From Alphaproteobacteria bacterium (GTDB lineage: Bacteria > Pseudomonadota > Alphaproteobacteria > JAUXUR01): a stretch of DNA of 64,000 nt. The notes under the pieces were generated by a model. The model saw only the letters and a program-made list of their open reading frames with translations, searched no databases and was not told the DNA's origin. A program made the position numbers and the translations under genes. Shown in pieces: positions 26,487 through 35,869 of the stretch. Every line of letters begins with the position of its first letter. The stretch's first letter is position 1. Location: the NCBI GenBank assembly GCA_030680745.1, contig JAUXUR010000044.1, positions 1 to 64,000 on the forward strand, given 5' to 3'.

Positions 26487-26909
26487 TTAAGCAGCTTTCA
26501 AACGGCGACGGCCAAGACCAATGTCTTTTGCGAGTGAGCTTCTTTGGTTTGCATAATTTGGTGCAACCATTGGATAGTCTGAGGATAAGCCCCAACGTTC
26601 TCTGTATTCTTCTGGTGTCATGTTAAAGGATGTTTTTAAGTGACGTTTTAACATTTTAAGTTTTTTACCATCTTCAAGACAGATGATATGTTCTGGTGTC
26701 ACTGATTTTTTAATAGGCACAGCTGGTTGTGGGCGTTCGCCAAAACGTGCGCGTCCTGATTCAACAGTTGAAAGGCTTTGGTAGATCTGTTGAATTAATA
26801 ATGGAATTTCACTAACAGGAAGACTATTGTTTGCTAAATGTGCAGCAACAATTTCTGAAGTGTAACTCAAAAGTTCAAGTATATTTGTCTTTTGTACTGT
26901 ATCTGACAT
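26487..26909 (-). CDS. mucR: MucR/Ros-family zinc-finger transcriptional regulator
   Basis: From ATG 26909 (GGAG 5 nt upstream) the protein is 140 residues. The C-terminal half carries the MucR pattern ICLEDGKKLKMLKRHLKTSF then TPEEYRERWGLSSDYPMVAP, the prokaryotic zinc-finger DNA-binding domain. MucR proteins are nearly restricted to alphaproteobacteria and bind AT-rich DNA, controlling surface polysaccharide, motility or virulence genes. The basic tail GLGRRRLKAA is usual. An ATG at 26930 is an alternative start without a ribosome-binding site. Confidence 0.93.
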   Translation of the reverse strand: MSDTVQKTNILELLSYTSEIVAAHLANNSLPVSEIPLLIQQIYQSLSTVESGRARFGERPQPAVPIKKSVTPEHIICLEDGKKLKMLKRHLKTSFNMTPEEYRERWGLSSDYPMVAPNYANQRSSLAKDIGLGRRRLKAA

Positions 26910-27062
26910 GATTTCTCCTTGATTCATCAAAATTTAATAATTAGTAGTACATTTAAAGTTTATATGCAAGACTTATTTTATACTTTTTATAGTAAATAGT
27001 AAAGAAAAATTTAAATATAACAAGAAATGTCTTATACGTTGCCAAAAAACAACATTATTGTT

Positions 27063-29237
27063 TTATAAAAAATTAAATGGATCAATATCTATATCAATCG
27101 TTACAGAAGATTTCACCTTAAAACCATCATTCCATAAACTTAAATACTTTTGTGCTGAAAGACCTGTTTTTATTTTTAATAAAACCCGTAATCTATAGCG
27201 TCCTTTAATGAATTGGAGTGGTGCTTCCACTGGTCCCAATACATCGATTCCTTCAACAATTGGGGCAGCTTGAACAAATTGTTGTGCAATTTTTATAACT
27301 TCGTTTTGGTTTCGTCCGGAAAATAAAAACGTAACCATTCGACCAAAGGGGGGCAATCCCCATTCTTCACGCGTTTTAAGTTCCACCTCAACAAATTCAT
27401 GACGATTTTCTTTTTTTAATGCTTGAATCAGGGGTTGTTCGGGAACGTATGTTTGAATCATTACTTGCCCCTTTAAATCTGCGCGCCCTGCTCTGCCACC
27501 TACTTGATGTAAAAGCTGATATGTACGTTCCGCAATGCGTGGATCACCACCTGCTATACCGTTATCGCCATCAATGACACCCACAAGCGTTAAATGTGGA
27601 AAATGATATCCCTTGCTTGCCATTTGCGTGCCGATTAAAATATCAATTTCACGTGCCTCAAGTTTTGCAACAAGCGTTTGTATATCTGACCATTTTGAAA
27701 TATGGTCGCTCGACATAATTGAAATATTCGCTTCAGGGAAATGTTTTCGCGTTTCTTCTAAAACGCGTTCAACACCTGGTCCACACGCCATAAAGCTATG
27801 CTGATTTTGGCATTCAGGACAAATGGTAGGTATTGTTTCTTCATACCCACAATAATGACAAACCAAATGCTGTTTTTTACGGTGCTCTACAAGCCAAGTA
27901 CTGCATTGGCGACATTTAACGCGATAACCACATTTATGACATAAAGTTAAAGGTGCATAACCACGCCTATTTAAATAGAGTAACGTTTGCTCTTTACGCT
28001 CAAGATTTAATTTCATTTCTTTAAGCAAAGGTTCTGAAAGCCAAAATCCTTTGGGTAGGTTGATTTGTCGCAAATCAATTATTTTTACGTCGGGAAAAGT
28101 AGCGCCACCAAATCGATCATTTAAAATCAAATGGTGATATCGCCCTTTATTTACATTGTAAATAGTCTCAAGCGAAGGTGTTGCACTTGCCAACACAATA
28201 GGACATTGCTCAAATTTCGCGCGCATAATTGCCATGTCCCGTGCGTGGTATTTGACACCTTCTTCTTGTTTGTAACTTGGCTCATGTTCTTCATCAATAA
28301 TGATTAAGCCCACTTTAGAAAGAGGTAAAAACAAAGCAGACCTTGCACCCACAACAATTTTAGCTTTTCCTTCTAAACAAGCGCGCCAATTTTCACGTCT
28401 GGTTTTGGGTGTTAACCCTGAATGCCATAAAGTGGGTTCAGCACCAAAACGTTTTTCAAAACGTGTTAGCCATTGAGATGTCAATGCTATTTCAGGCATT
28501 AAAATAAGTGCTTGCTTACCTTTTTCTAAACAGGTTGCAATTGCTTCATAATAAACTTCTGTTTTACCAGAACCTGTTACACCATCTAATAAAGTGACCT
28601 GATAAACGGCATCACGCACTTGGTTTTGAAGAACGACAGATGCTTCTTTTTGGGATTCAGACAAAACGGGCGGAATGTATTCGTAATCAATATCTTTTAA
28701 AAAGATTTGTGGTTTTTCTTCTTTTTCAATCCAACCTTTGTCGTATATTGCTTTAAAAACAGCACGCGATACATCTGTTGCTTCTAAAATATCATGTAAT
28801 TTTTGCGCTTTATGTGTTTTTAAATGTTCTATTATTTTCTGGCGTTCTTGCGTCAATTTTCCGTAATCAATTCCTTCTTTTAAGGAATAAAATTCGTCCA
28901 TAGGTGCATAGGTTATTGCTTCTTTTGTGGGTAAAGCGAGCTTTAAGACAAGTCCTTTCGGAAAAAAATAATAATCAGCGCCCCAATCAATTAATTTTTG
29001 CATGGCACCTGAAAAAGGCGGCAAAGGAAAATGCTGAATTAAATTTTTAAGATTTGGAAAATTTGGTTTTTGATCGTTGATTGTCCAGACAATGCCAATT
29101 TCCTGCCCTCGCCCTAATGGCGCTAAAACAAAATCACCTTGCTGTAGATTGGGCATTGTTTCAGGTATGGCATAGGTGTAAAGAGCACCAAAAGGTCTTG
29201 GAAATAATAAAGAAGCATAAAATGGTTGTTTTTGCAA
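27063..29237 (-). CDS. priA: Primosomal protein N' (replication-restart helicase)
   Basis: This 724-residue PriA has a helicase core with Walker A GVTGSGKTEVY (about 219-229), the DEEH box and LYLNRRGYAPL. The eight-cysteine double zinc-finger insert (CHKCGYRVKCRQC... CHYCGY... CPEC) spans about 437-480. It reloads the replisome at stalled forks. The N-terminal 3'-DNA-binding domain is present. It is near xerC and the transaldolase-like gene, a frequent alphaproteobacterial neighbourhood. Confidence 0.96.
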   Translation of the reverse strand: MQKQPFYASLLFPRPFGALYTYAIPETMPNLQQGDFVLAPLGRGQEIGIVWTINDQKPNFPNLKNLIQHFPLPPFSGAMQKLIDWGADYYFFPKGLVLKLALPTKEAITYAPMDEFYSLKEGIDYGKLTQERQKIIEHLKTHKAQKLHDILEATDVSRAVFKAIYDKGWIEKEEKPQIFLKDIDYEYIPPVLSESQKEASVVLQNQVRDAVYQVTLLDGVTGSGKTEVYYEAIATCLEKGKQALILMPEIALTSQWLTRFEKRFGAEPTLWHSGLTPKTRRENWRACLEGKAKIVVGARSALFLPLSKVGLIIIDEEHEPSYKQEEGVKYHARDMAIMRAKFEQCPIVLASATPSLETIYNVNKGRYHHLILNDRFGGATFPDVKIIDLRQINLPKGFWLSEPLLKEMKLNLERKEQTLLYLNRRGYAPLTLCHKCGYRVKCRQCSTWLVEHRKKQHLVCHYCGYEETIPTICPECQNQHSFMACGPGVERVLEETRKHFPEANISIMSSDHISKWSDIQTLVAKLEAREIDILIGTQMASKGYHFPHLTLVGVIDGDNGIAGGDPRIAERTYQLLHQVGGRAGRADLKGQVMIQTYVPEQPLIQALKKENRHEFVEVELKTREEWGLPPFGRMVTFLFSGRNQNEVIKIAQQFVQAAPIVEGIDVLGPVEAPLQFIKGRYRLRVLLKIKTGLSAQKYLSLWNDGFKVKSSVTIDIDIDPFNFL

Positions 29238-29357
29238 ATTCTTCCCTTGAAATTATTTCATTTTTATAAAAGCAAATCAAAACTGGATGTAAACCAATAA
29301 AACATAAAGCCAAAAAACTCAAGATATTTTTTGCCTTTAATTATTAATGCATTGAAA

Positions 29358-29867
29358 TTATAAAAGCTCTTCTTCTAAATTGCCAAAATAATCTATATCT
29401 TCGATTGGAGGAAAATCGTCATCTCCAAAATCATACCCTTCTTCTATAATATCATTTTCCATATCATCTTCATTTTTTTGATTGATGTCTATGTTAAATG
29501 AACCACCCTGCATCGAATCAAAATGAAGCTCTACATATTTTTGATAAAACAACTGATCATACTTTTTTTTAAACATATTACGACGCAACAACTTACTGTT
29601 TTGTTTTTTAAAATTTTTTACCAATACACTTCCAGGAACTCTTCTATTCTTTTCGCAAGAAAAGGAAGGAATTTGATCATGTAATTCATCGGAAAGTTTA
29701 GGCAATTGTATTTCATTGTCAGTTTTTTCAACTGACAGCAATGCATTCATAGGTGTATCGTCTGAAATTGAAGAACTTTCATGCGCTAATCCTTCGAGAT
29801 CCTTATCTGCTGAAAAAATATTTTGAGAAAAACATAGAGAAAGAACAAATAACATAGTTTTTTTCAT
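29358..29867 (-). CDS. Secreted acidic protein of unknown function
   Basis: This 169-residue protein has a signal peptide (MKKTMLFVLSLCFSQNIFSA, about 1-20). The mature part begins acidic, has a basic middle (KNFKKQNSKLLRRNMFKKKY at about 89-108) and ends in a very acidic tail rich in Glu and Asp. Such charge-block design suggests an unfolded or partner-binding protein. No family recognised. It is monocistronic between priA and the transaldolase-like gene. Confidence 0.6.
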   Translation of the reverse strand: MKKTMLFVLSLCFSQNIFSADKDLEGLAHESSSISDDTPMNALLSVEKTDNEIQLPKLSDELHDQIPSFSCEKNRRVPGSVLVKNFKKQNSKLLRRNMFKKKYDQLFYQKYVELHFDSMQGGSFNIDINQKNEDDMENDIIEEGYDFGDDDFPPIEDIDYFGNLEEELL

Positions 29868-30149
29868 AGTATACCCTCAGATAAAGTTAAAATTTTAAAC
29901 TATAAAACAAGACGATGTCATTAAATATTACAAAATAATTAATATAATGTAAATGGTTTTTTTTGAAAATAAAAAATAATTAAAAAACAAATACATGAAA
30001 AAATTATTTTCAGATAAAAAAATTAACTTTAATGCGCATCATTAAAAAAATAACAGCGTGAAAAACATCCTTATAACCTTCACAATGCCAAAAATGTTAG
30101 GTATATAGATATATACATAAATAAGTAGATAACGCTTAAGGAGAATTTC

Positions 30150-30806
30150 GTGAAATTTTTTATAGATAGTGCCAACATTGACGACATTCGTGCTTTAGCA
30201 GATTTAGGCATTGTGGATGGCATTACCTCCAACCCTACTCTTATTGCACAAACAGGTCGTCCTTTTTTTAAAGTGATGGAAGAAATTTGTGCGCTTATTC
30301 AAGGGCCTGTTTCTGCAGAAGTGACTGCCATTGAAGCAGAACAAATGGTTCAAGAAGGTCTTGTTTTACATAAAATTGCGCCTAACATTGTTATTAAAGT
30401 GCCATCAACACCACAGGGCATTAAAGCTTGTAAAATACTCCACGATCAGGGCATCAAGGTAAATGTAACTTTATGTTTTTCAGCGCTTCAAGCCCTTATT
30501 GCCGCGAAAGCGGGTGCTACGTTTATTTCACCTTTTATTGGTCGCCTTGATGATATCAATCAGGATGGCATGGCTTTAATTGATGATATTGTTCAGATTT
30601 ATGGCAATTATCCAGAGTATTCGACTGAAATATTAGCAGCCTCAATTCGTCATCCTTATCATGTATTACTTGCCGCTAAAGCAGGTGCTGACATTGTAAC
30701 CGTTCCACCCAAAATATTATGGCAGCTTTTTCAACACCCCTTAACTGATAAAGGCTTAAGTCAGTTTCTAGATGATTGGAAGAAAACCGGACAATCTATT
30801 TTGTAA
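30150..30806 (+). CDS. fsa: Fructose-6-phosphate aldolase/transaldolase-like protein
   Basis: This 218-residue protein is the short form of transaldolase (FSA/TalC type). It starts with GTG at 30150, with AAGGAG 8 nt upstream. Family motifs are [23 protein letters not shown] and the Schiff-base lysine in NIVIKVPST. It interconverts fructose-6-phosphate with dihydroxyacetone and glyceraldehyde-3-phosphate, or acts as transaldolase in the pentose phosphate pathway. Its stop overlaps the xerC start (TAATG), so the two are coupled. Confidence 0.93.
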   Translation: MKFFIDSANIDDIRALADLGIVDGITSNPTLIAQTGRPFFKVMEEICALIQGPVSAEVTAIEAEQMVQEGLVLHKIAPNIVIKVPSTPQGIKACKILHDQGIKVNVTLCFSALQALIAAKAGATFISPFIGRLDDINQDGMALIDDIVQIYGNYPEYSTEILAASIRHPYHVLLAAKAGADIVTVPPKILWQLFQHPLTDKGLSQFLDDWKKTGQSIL

Positions 30807-31714
30807 TGCAGCATTATGTTGCATCTTGGTCTAATTGGTTGCAGCACGAAAAACGTGTTTCTAAACATAGTTTAGAGGCTTATTTACGTGATCTTGGTCA
30901 ATTTATAAATTTTTTGACCTCTTATTGGGGTGAAATTGTAAATTTACCAAGATTAGAAAAATTAACACTTCAGGATTGTCGTGCTTTTCTTGCCGATTTG
31001 CATCAAAATGAACGTGCAAAAACAAGTACGTCCCGCACAATTTCAGGCATTAAAAGCTTTTTTAGGTATTTAAAACAACAAAAATTATTGCAAAACGAAG
31101 AAATTTTTAAACTTCGACATCCAAAATTGCCTAAATACCTTCCCAAAGCACTAATTGTAGAGGATGCTGAAACGGCTTTAAACACAATCGGTGATTTTCA
31201 AGAAGAACCATGGGTTCAACAACGAGATTTAGCCGTTTTAACATTACTTTATGGCGCAGGCCTTCGTATAAGTGAGGCGTTGAGCCTTACAATAAATGAT
31301 TTATCCGGCAAAGATGTTATGCGTATTAAAGGGAAAGGGCAAAAAGAACGTATCGTGCCTATTTTACCAATTATTTTGACACGTGTTCAAGGTTATATAA
31401 CGATTTGTCCTTATGTTCTTGATCCTAATCAACCGCTTTTTAGAGGTGAAAAAGGGAAAGTTTTACAGCCAGGCATTATTCAACGTCAAATGAAAAAACT
31501 ACGCCTTGCCTTAGGTTTGCCTCCAACAGCCACGCCTCACGCCCTTCGTCATAGTTTTGCAACGCATATTCTTGGCAATGGCGGTGATTTGCGAAGCATT
31601 CAAGAGCTTTTAGGACATTCGTCTTTATCAACAACGCAACGCTACACAGAAGTCGATCAGAAACGTTTAACAAAGCTTTATGAGCATAGCCATCCTCGCG
31701 CTCATAAAAAATAA
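30806..31714 (+). CDS. xerC: Tyrosine recombinase XerC
   Basis: From ATG 30806, overlapping the upstream stop as TAATG, the protein is 302 residues. The catalytic residues are all visible: Arg in YGAGLRISE, the His-x-x-Arg segment PHALRHSFATH, GHSSLSTTQRYT with the Tyr nucleophile. XerC with XerD resolves chromosome dimers at dif. XerC rather than XerD is favoured by the neighbourhood but the two are close. A plus-frame extension back to 30776 is antisense-free but overlaps the aldolase gene and is not needed. Confidence 0.9.
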   Translation: MQHYVASWSNWLQHEKRVSKHSLEAYLRDLGQFINFLTSYWGEIVNLPRLEKLTLQDCRAFLADLHQNERAKTSTSRTISGIKSFFRYLKQQKLLQNEEIFKLRHPKLPKYLPKALIVEDAETALNTIGDFQEEPWVQQRDLAVLTLLYGAGLRISEALSLTINDLSGKDVMRIKGKGQKERIVPILPIILTRVQGYITICPYVLDPNQPLFRGEKGKVLQPGIIQRQMKKLRLALGLPPTATPHALRHSFATHILGNGGDLRSIQELLGHSSLSTTQRYTEVDQKRLTKLYEHSHPRAHKK

Positions 31715-31841
31715 AATTCTTGATAAATTTAAACCTAAAGAAAAAAATTATTAATACATATAATAAAAAAATAAAATTATTAATATTAATAAATACATTA
31801 CACATGCTATAATGTAATTATAAACAATTATGGAGGATAAA

Positions 31842-32165
31842 ATGAAGAATATAATTCGTAGTTTAATTTGCGCTTCCGTTTTAATGTTTGCATTAACACC
31901 AAATAATGCTGATGCGCACTCTTACAGAAATACTTGCGCATACCACAATTTTCGCATGAATAACCCAGGTTATTGCGGTGTATATGTTGATAGAGGACCA
32001 AGTGTTGTTGAGGGTATCGGCGGCGCTGTCGGCGGTCTTCTTGGTGGTATCGGTGAAGGTATTGGCGCTATTCTAAGCATACCTTTTGGCGGTAGAACTT
32101 ATTACAATGATGGTTATTATTATGATAATTATCGTCACCGTAGACATCATCATCGTCATTGGTAG
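31842..32165 (+). CDS. Small secreted glycine-zipper protein with Tyr/His-rich tail
   Basis: From ATG 31842 (GGAGG 5 nt upstream) the protein is 107 residues. A signal peptide (about 1-25, ending NADA) is followed by a two-Cys segment, then a glycine-rich hydrophobic stretch (VEGIGGAVGGLLGGIGEGIG) of the kind that packs in membranes. The tail has repeated Tyr and ends RHRRHHHRHW. The His cluster may bind metal ions. No family recognised. Confidence 0.6.
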   Translation: MKNIIRSLICASVLMFALTPNNADAHSYRNTCAYHNFRMNNPGYCGVYVDRGPSVVEGIGGAVGGLLGGIGEGIGAILSIPFGGRTYYNDGYYYDNYRHRRHHHRHW

Positions 32166-32490
32166 TAATATTTTGAGACGTCGAATGCATCTTGCATAGG
32201 CGGCTCATGAAAATATTTAATTAATGATGAGTATAGAAAGACAACCTTATGGTATGGGGGCTGTTAGAATTTTAGGACCACAGCCCCTAACTTTAATAAA
32301 TGAATTTACGAAAATGTTTTCTTAAATAATCCATCTACAAGACAATTTTTATTTTCATGCTAGAAACTTACCTAATCAACGTAAACCTAGACATATTCAC
32401 ACAAATGCCATTACCCCTACTTGAGAAATAAGATATAATCACCTATATCTATTAACAGCAGACCCATTAAAATATATGGAGCCTTATTTA
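32166..32490. other. Intergenic region between the His-rich protein and the lytic transglycosylase
   Basis: A stem-loop with an 8-bp perfect stem (GGGGCTGT at 32257-32264, ACAGCCCC at 32280-32287) may terminate the upstream gene, though no T run follows. The rest is AT-rich with no open frame of note. Confidence 0.4.
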
Positions 32491-34524
32491 ATGAATTATC
32501 TTAAAATACTATCAATTGTTCTTTTTTCACTCACTTCTTTTTTATCAGAAGCAATCAATCAACCTGCTAAGCAAAGAACAGCCTCCACGCTTTATGGGAT
32601 GAATCTTCTTTATGAAACGAGTCAGGCACTCAATCCTTTGTTTTTAGAAGCAAAAAAGAATAATTGGGTTAAAGCCAAAGAACTAGCTCAAAAAAATGCT
32701 TATATAAAAAAACATCCTTTTTGGGAAAATGCCTTTAAATGGTATTATCTAAGCTCTGATAACACACAACCTTTTTTCGTTGAATTTGAAACTTTTCTTT
32801 TAACTAACAATGATTGGCCAGAACTTGAAAAGCTTAAGAAACGTGCTGAACTTGCACTTATTCGTGAAGCATCAAGCTTAGGCGACAAGGTTATCAGTAA
32901 ATGGTTTGATAAATTTCCGCCTTTGACTCAAAAAGGCCGTTTAATTTACATTAAAATACTTCAAGATGCACAAAAGATTCAACAAGCTCATGATTATATT
33001 CAAAAAACGTGGCAAGATAATAATTTTACAATTGATGAAGAAGTCCAGTTTCTTAAAAATTACGCCAATGATTTAAACCCAGAATCGCATTTAAAACGCG
33101 CCCAACGATTATTGGATGATGGCCAAAAAGACGCGCTGAAAAGACTCTTTAAATTCATCCCACCAAATTATTTAGCGCTTTATGAAGCACGTATGGGTAT
33201 TCAATCCACACCTGATGCCATAAATGCATTTATGCGTACTATTCCTGAAGAAGTTGAAAAAGATCCTGGATTTTTAATGCAAATATTAGCACATTATCAG
33301 GCAAAAGGCATGAATGATGAGGCACAAAAAATCTTATTAGAATATCAACCAGAACAAAAATACCAACAAAAATGGGAAAATATTCGTCAAATTCAATCAC
33401 GTGAAAACATGAAAGAAAAACGATACGAAGCAACTTACCAATTAATGAAAAAACATTCTTATACAGAAGGGGAAAAATATTCTGAATTTGAATGGTTTTG
33501 TGGTTGGATTTCTCTTGTTTATCTTAAGAACACTAAAAATGCACTCAAGCATTTTGAACGTCATCTTAAATCCGTCAAATCAAGCATGAGTCTTAGTCGT
33601 TCTTATTATTGGTTGGGGCGCACCTATGACGATATGAGTAATGCCAATGAGGCAAAAAATTATTATAAAAAAGCAATCGATTATGGTTGGACTTTTTATG
33701 GTCAATTAGCTGCCCAAAAAATAAGTCAGAAACCCAATTTAACGCCCATTAAACCTAGTTTAATGCCTGACAATAAATTGCCACTCGTCCAATTTGCGCA
33801 ACTCCTTTATGATATCAAAGATGACGATAAAGCATCTTTACTTATGTTTCACGTAAACAAATCACTCACTGAAGCGGGACAAACGCTTAGTCTCGCCCTT
33901 TTAGCTGATAAATTGAAAATGAAAGCATTGGCTGTCCGTTTTGGTCGTGATGCGCAAAATAAACATCCAGGCATTGCGCTTATTGCTTACCCCGGTCTTC
34001 ATCTATTAAACCAAATACCACTCATTAAATCCAACCAACTCGATAATGCTTTAGTTCATTCTTTGATTTTGCAAGAAAGTCGGTATGATTCAAAAGCACT
34101 TAGTTCTGCTGGTGCTAAAGGCTATATGCAGCTTATGAACGACACCGCCAAAAGAACAGCAAACAAAAACAAGATTCCTTTCCAAATCAATCGTATTTTT
34201 GAACCTAAATTCAATCTAACGATAGGGACACATCATGTGAAGGAATTACTTGATGATTACAGCGGCACTTATCCCATCATGCTTGCAGGCTATAATGCAG
34301 GACCAAATCCTGCATCACGTTGGCGTCAAGAATTCGGTGACCCTTTAGCTCAAAACATTGATATCATCAATTGGATTGAATCCATTACCTATGGCGAAAC
34401 CCGTAATTACCTTCAGCGTGTTCTTGAAAACATTCTTGTCTATAGAACGTTGTATAAAATGCCTTTGCCCCATATGGCAAGCACCCAAGAATGGTGGCAA
34501 AATTGGGATGTGCTCAGGCATTAG
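32491..34524 (+). CDS. slt: Soluble lytic murein transglycosylase (Slt family)
   Basis: From ATG 32491 (GGAG 9 nt upstream) the protein is 677 residues. It has a signal peptide (about 1-21), a long alpha-superhelical region, then the C-terminal SLT domain: LILQESRYDSKALSSAGAKG (catalytic Glu) and later AGYNAGP. It cleaves peptidoglycan between N-acetylmuramic acid and N-acetylglucosamine with a 1,6-anhydro product, in wall turnover. Monocistronic. Confidence 0.92.
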   Translation: MNYLKILSIVLFSLTSFLSEAINQPAKQRTASTLYGMNLLYETSQALNPLFLEAKKNNWVKAKELAQKNAYIKKHPFWENAFKWYYLSSDNTQPFFVEFETFLLTNNDWPELEKLKKRAELALIREASSLGDKVISKWFDKFPPLTQKGRLIYIKILQDAQKIQQAHDYIQKTWQDNNFTIDEEVQFLKNYANDLNPESHLKRAQRLLDDGQKDALKRLFKFIPPNYLALYEARMGIQSTPDAINAFMRTIPEEVEKDPGFLMQILAHYQAKGMNDEAQKILLEYQPEQKYQQKWENIRQIQSRENMKEKRYEATYQLMKKHSYTEGEKYSEFEWFCGWISLVYLKNTKNALKHFERHLKSVKSSMSLSRSYYWLGRTYDDMSNANEAKNYYKKAIDYGWTFYGQLAAQKISQKPNLTPIKPSLMPDNKLPLVQFAQLLYDIKDDDKASLLMFHVNKSLTEAGQTLSLALLADKLKMKALAVRFGRDAQNKHPGIALIAYPGLHLLNQIPLIKSNQLDNALVHSLILQESRYDSKALSSAGAKGYMQLMNDTAKRTANKNKIPFQINRIFEPKFNLTIGTHHVKELLDDYSGTYPIMLAGYNAGPNPASRWRQEFGDPLAQNIDIINWIESITYGETRNYLQRVLENILVYRTLYKMPLPHMASTQEWWQNWDVLRH

Positions 34525-34548
34525 GGGCGTCTCTTACGTGACCGCTAC

Positions 34549-34570
34549 CATATCATTATCCATAAGTATG
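34549..34570 (-). repeat. 22-bp exact inverted copy of bases 180-201
   Basis: CATATCATTATCCATAAGTA and the next two bases are the exact reverse complement of 180-201 and nearly so of 113-134. Flanks differ. It lies just after the lytic transglycosylase gene and directly before another dispersed repeat. Confidence 0.7.
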
Positions 34571-34588
34571 ACACGTCTCCCCCAGCTG

Positions 34589-34645
34589 TTTCCCTGGACC
34601 AATGAGAGCCCAAAGGGCTCGAATGCGGATCCAGGGTCCAGGAAA
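34589..34645 (-). repeat. Single copy of the 16258-16426 palindromic repeat unit
   Basis: Read on the minus strand the segment follows unit 16375-16426 closely: CTGGACCCTGGATC, a variable TTCGAG part, GGGCTCTCA and GTCCAGGGAAA. It can fold into a hairpin by its TCCCTGGAC/GTCCAGGA ends and a GAGCCC/GGGCTC inner stem. Confidence 0.7.
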
Positions 34646-34731
34646 ACAAAGGTGTATGGCGCTAATTTCTATCATAAAAATTAAAATTGTCCGGTAGATT
34701 GGTAAATTGTTTAACTTTTTTTAATATGATA

Positions 34732-35691
34732 TTAATTCAAAAAAAATGAATTCTTCGGATAATCAGATAATTGTGAATAGTTTGGTGTTTTCAACATATT
34801 AATCACAGTATAATTAATTTTAGTTTTAGAAACCAATCCAAAAGGAATCTGCGCTTTAAAGTCAAAATTTTCTTCAATCAAAGACAATGTGCGCAATGCC
34901 ACTTCCAATGGTATGATATCTTTAAATTTCTGGTCTAGAATCTGCATATAGAATTCTTCTTTATGCTCAAAACAATAGCGCCAACCAGCTTCCGAAATTT
35001 TCAAAAATAATTCTAAATTGGATTTAAAATCAGGTGATTGCAATGACGTTTCATTAATATATAACCCTTCCGATAAAACGCCACCTTGTTCGAAAGTTGG
35101 ACTAAAAAAACTAAATTGGCTTGTCGTTTTGGCTGTTACCAAGGGTACTTGATGACGTTCCATTACACCACAACTTAATTTACCGCGACTAAAAGCCTCG
35201 CCTAAATTATCGAAGCGTTCGAATTTATATAAAGGATTTGCGCCCTCCATATTAAACCCCGTATAAGCAAACCAAATCTGCGTATTAAGCAAATCTTTAG
35301 GGCTGGAATAGCCAATATTTTTACCCGCTAATTGTTGAAGATTTTCAACACCCGGTTTAATACAAGCAATAGTGGTTGTTGGCATTTGATATAATTGCGC
35401 ATAAAGCGTATAAGCAGGATTTTTAGCACCTTTAGCAAGCGCAATCGGTAAAGATTCTTGAACAATATCAGCTAAACCATAATCTAAAGCAGTTAGCGGA
35501 TCTTCTTGATTTGCTTCGATAAAATTAACATTCAGATTTTTCTCTGCATATAATTCTTTTTTCTGCGCCAGAATAAAACCAGCTTTTTCAATAGGGTTTT
35601 GAGAGGGCAAAAACACCCTTAAAATAGGAATAGCATTCAGGATATTGACCGAAAAAGCTAAAAATACAAAAAAGAGACATAATGTTTTCAT
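34732..35691 (-). CDS. ABC-transporter substrate-binding protein, NMT1/THI5-like
   Basis: This 319-residue protein has a signal peptide (MKTLCLFFVFLAFSVNILNA). The mature part follows the NMT1/SsuA-like binding-protein pattern: AGFILAQKKELYAEKNLNVN near 40, LTALDYGLADIVQES, then LQQLAGKNIGYSS. Such proteins deliver thiamine precursors, sulfonates or nitrate to ABC importers. No permease or ATPase gene is adjacent, so the partner is elsewhere or the protein is an orphan. The ligand is unknown. Confidence 0.75.
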   Translation of the reverse strand: MKTLCLFFVFLAFSVNILNAIPILRVFLPSQNPIEKAGFILAQKKELYAEKNLNVNFIEANQEDPLTALDYGLADIVQESLPIALAKGAKNPAYTLYAQLYQMPTTTIACIKPGVENLQQLAGKNIGYSSPKDLLNTQIWFAYTGFNMEGANPLYKFERFDNLGEAFSRGKLSCGVMERHQVPLVTAKTTSQFSFFSPTFEQGGVLSEGLYINETSLQSPDFKSNLELFLKISEAGWRYCFEHKEEFYMQILDQKFKDIIPLEVALRTLSLIEENFDFKAQIPFGLVSKTKINYTVINMLKTPNYSQLSDYPKNSFFLN

Positions 35692-35869
35692 ATTAAAAGT
35701 TTAATCAAGTTTTTGCAGGTTGGAAAGAGTTTTAAACAAGAATATGGTTTTTCGTTAGAACTATAATTTTTTAAAAAAATCAATACGTATTTTTTGCGTA
35801 TTGATTCAATTAATTTTTTATATTATAAATCTATTCAAAATCAATCAAGTAAATTTAGGAAATTTTAAA

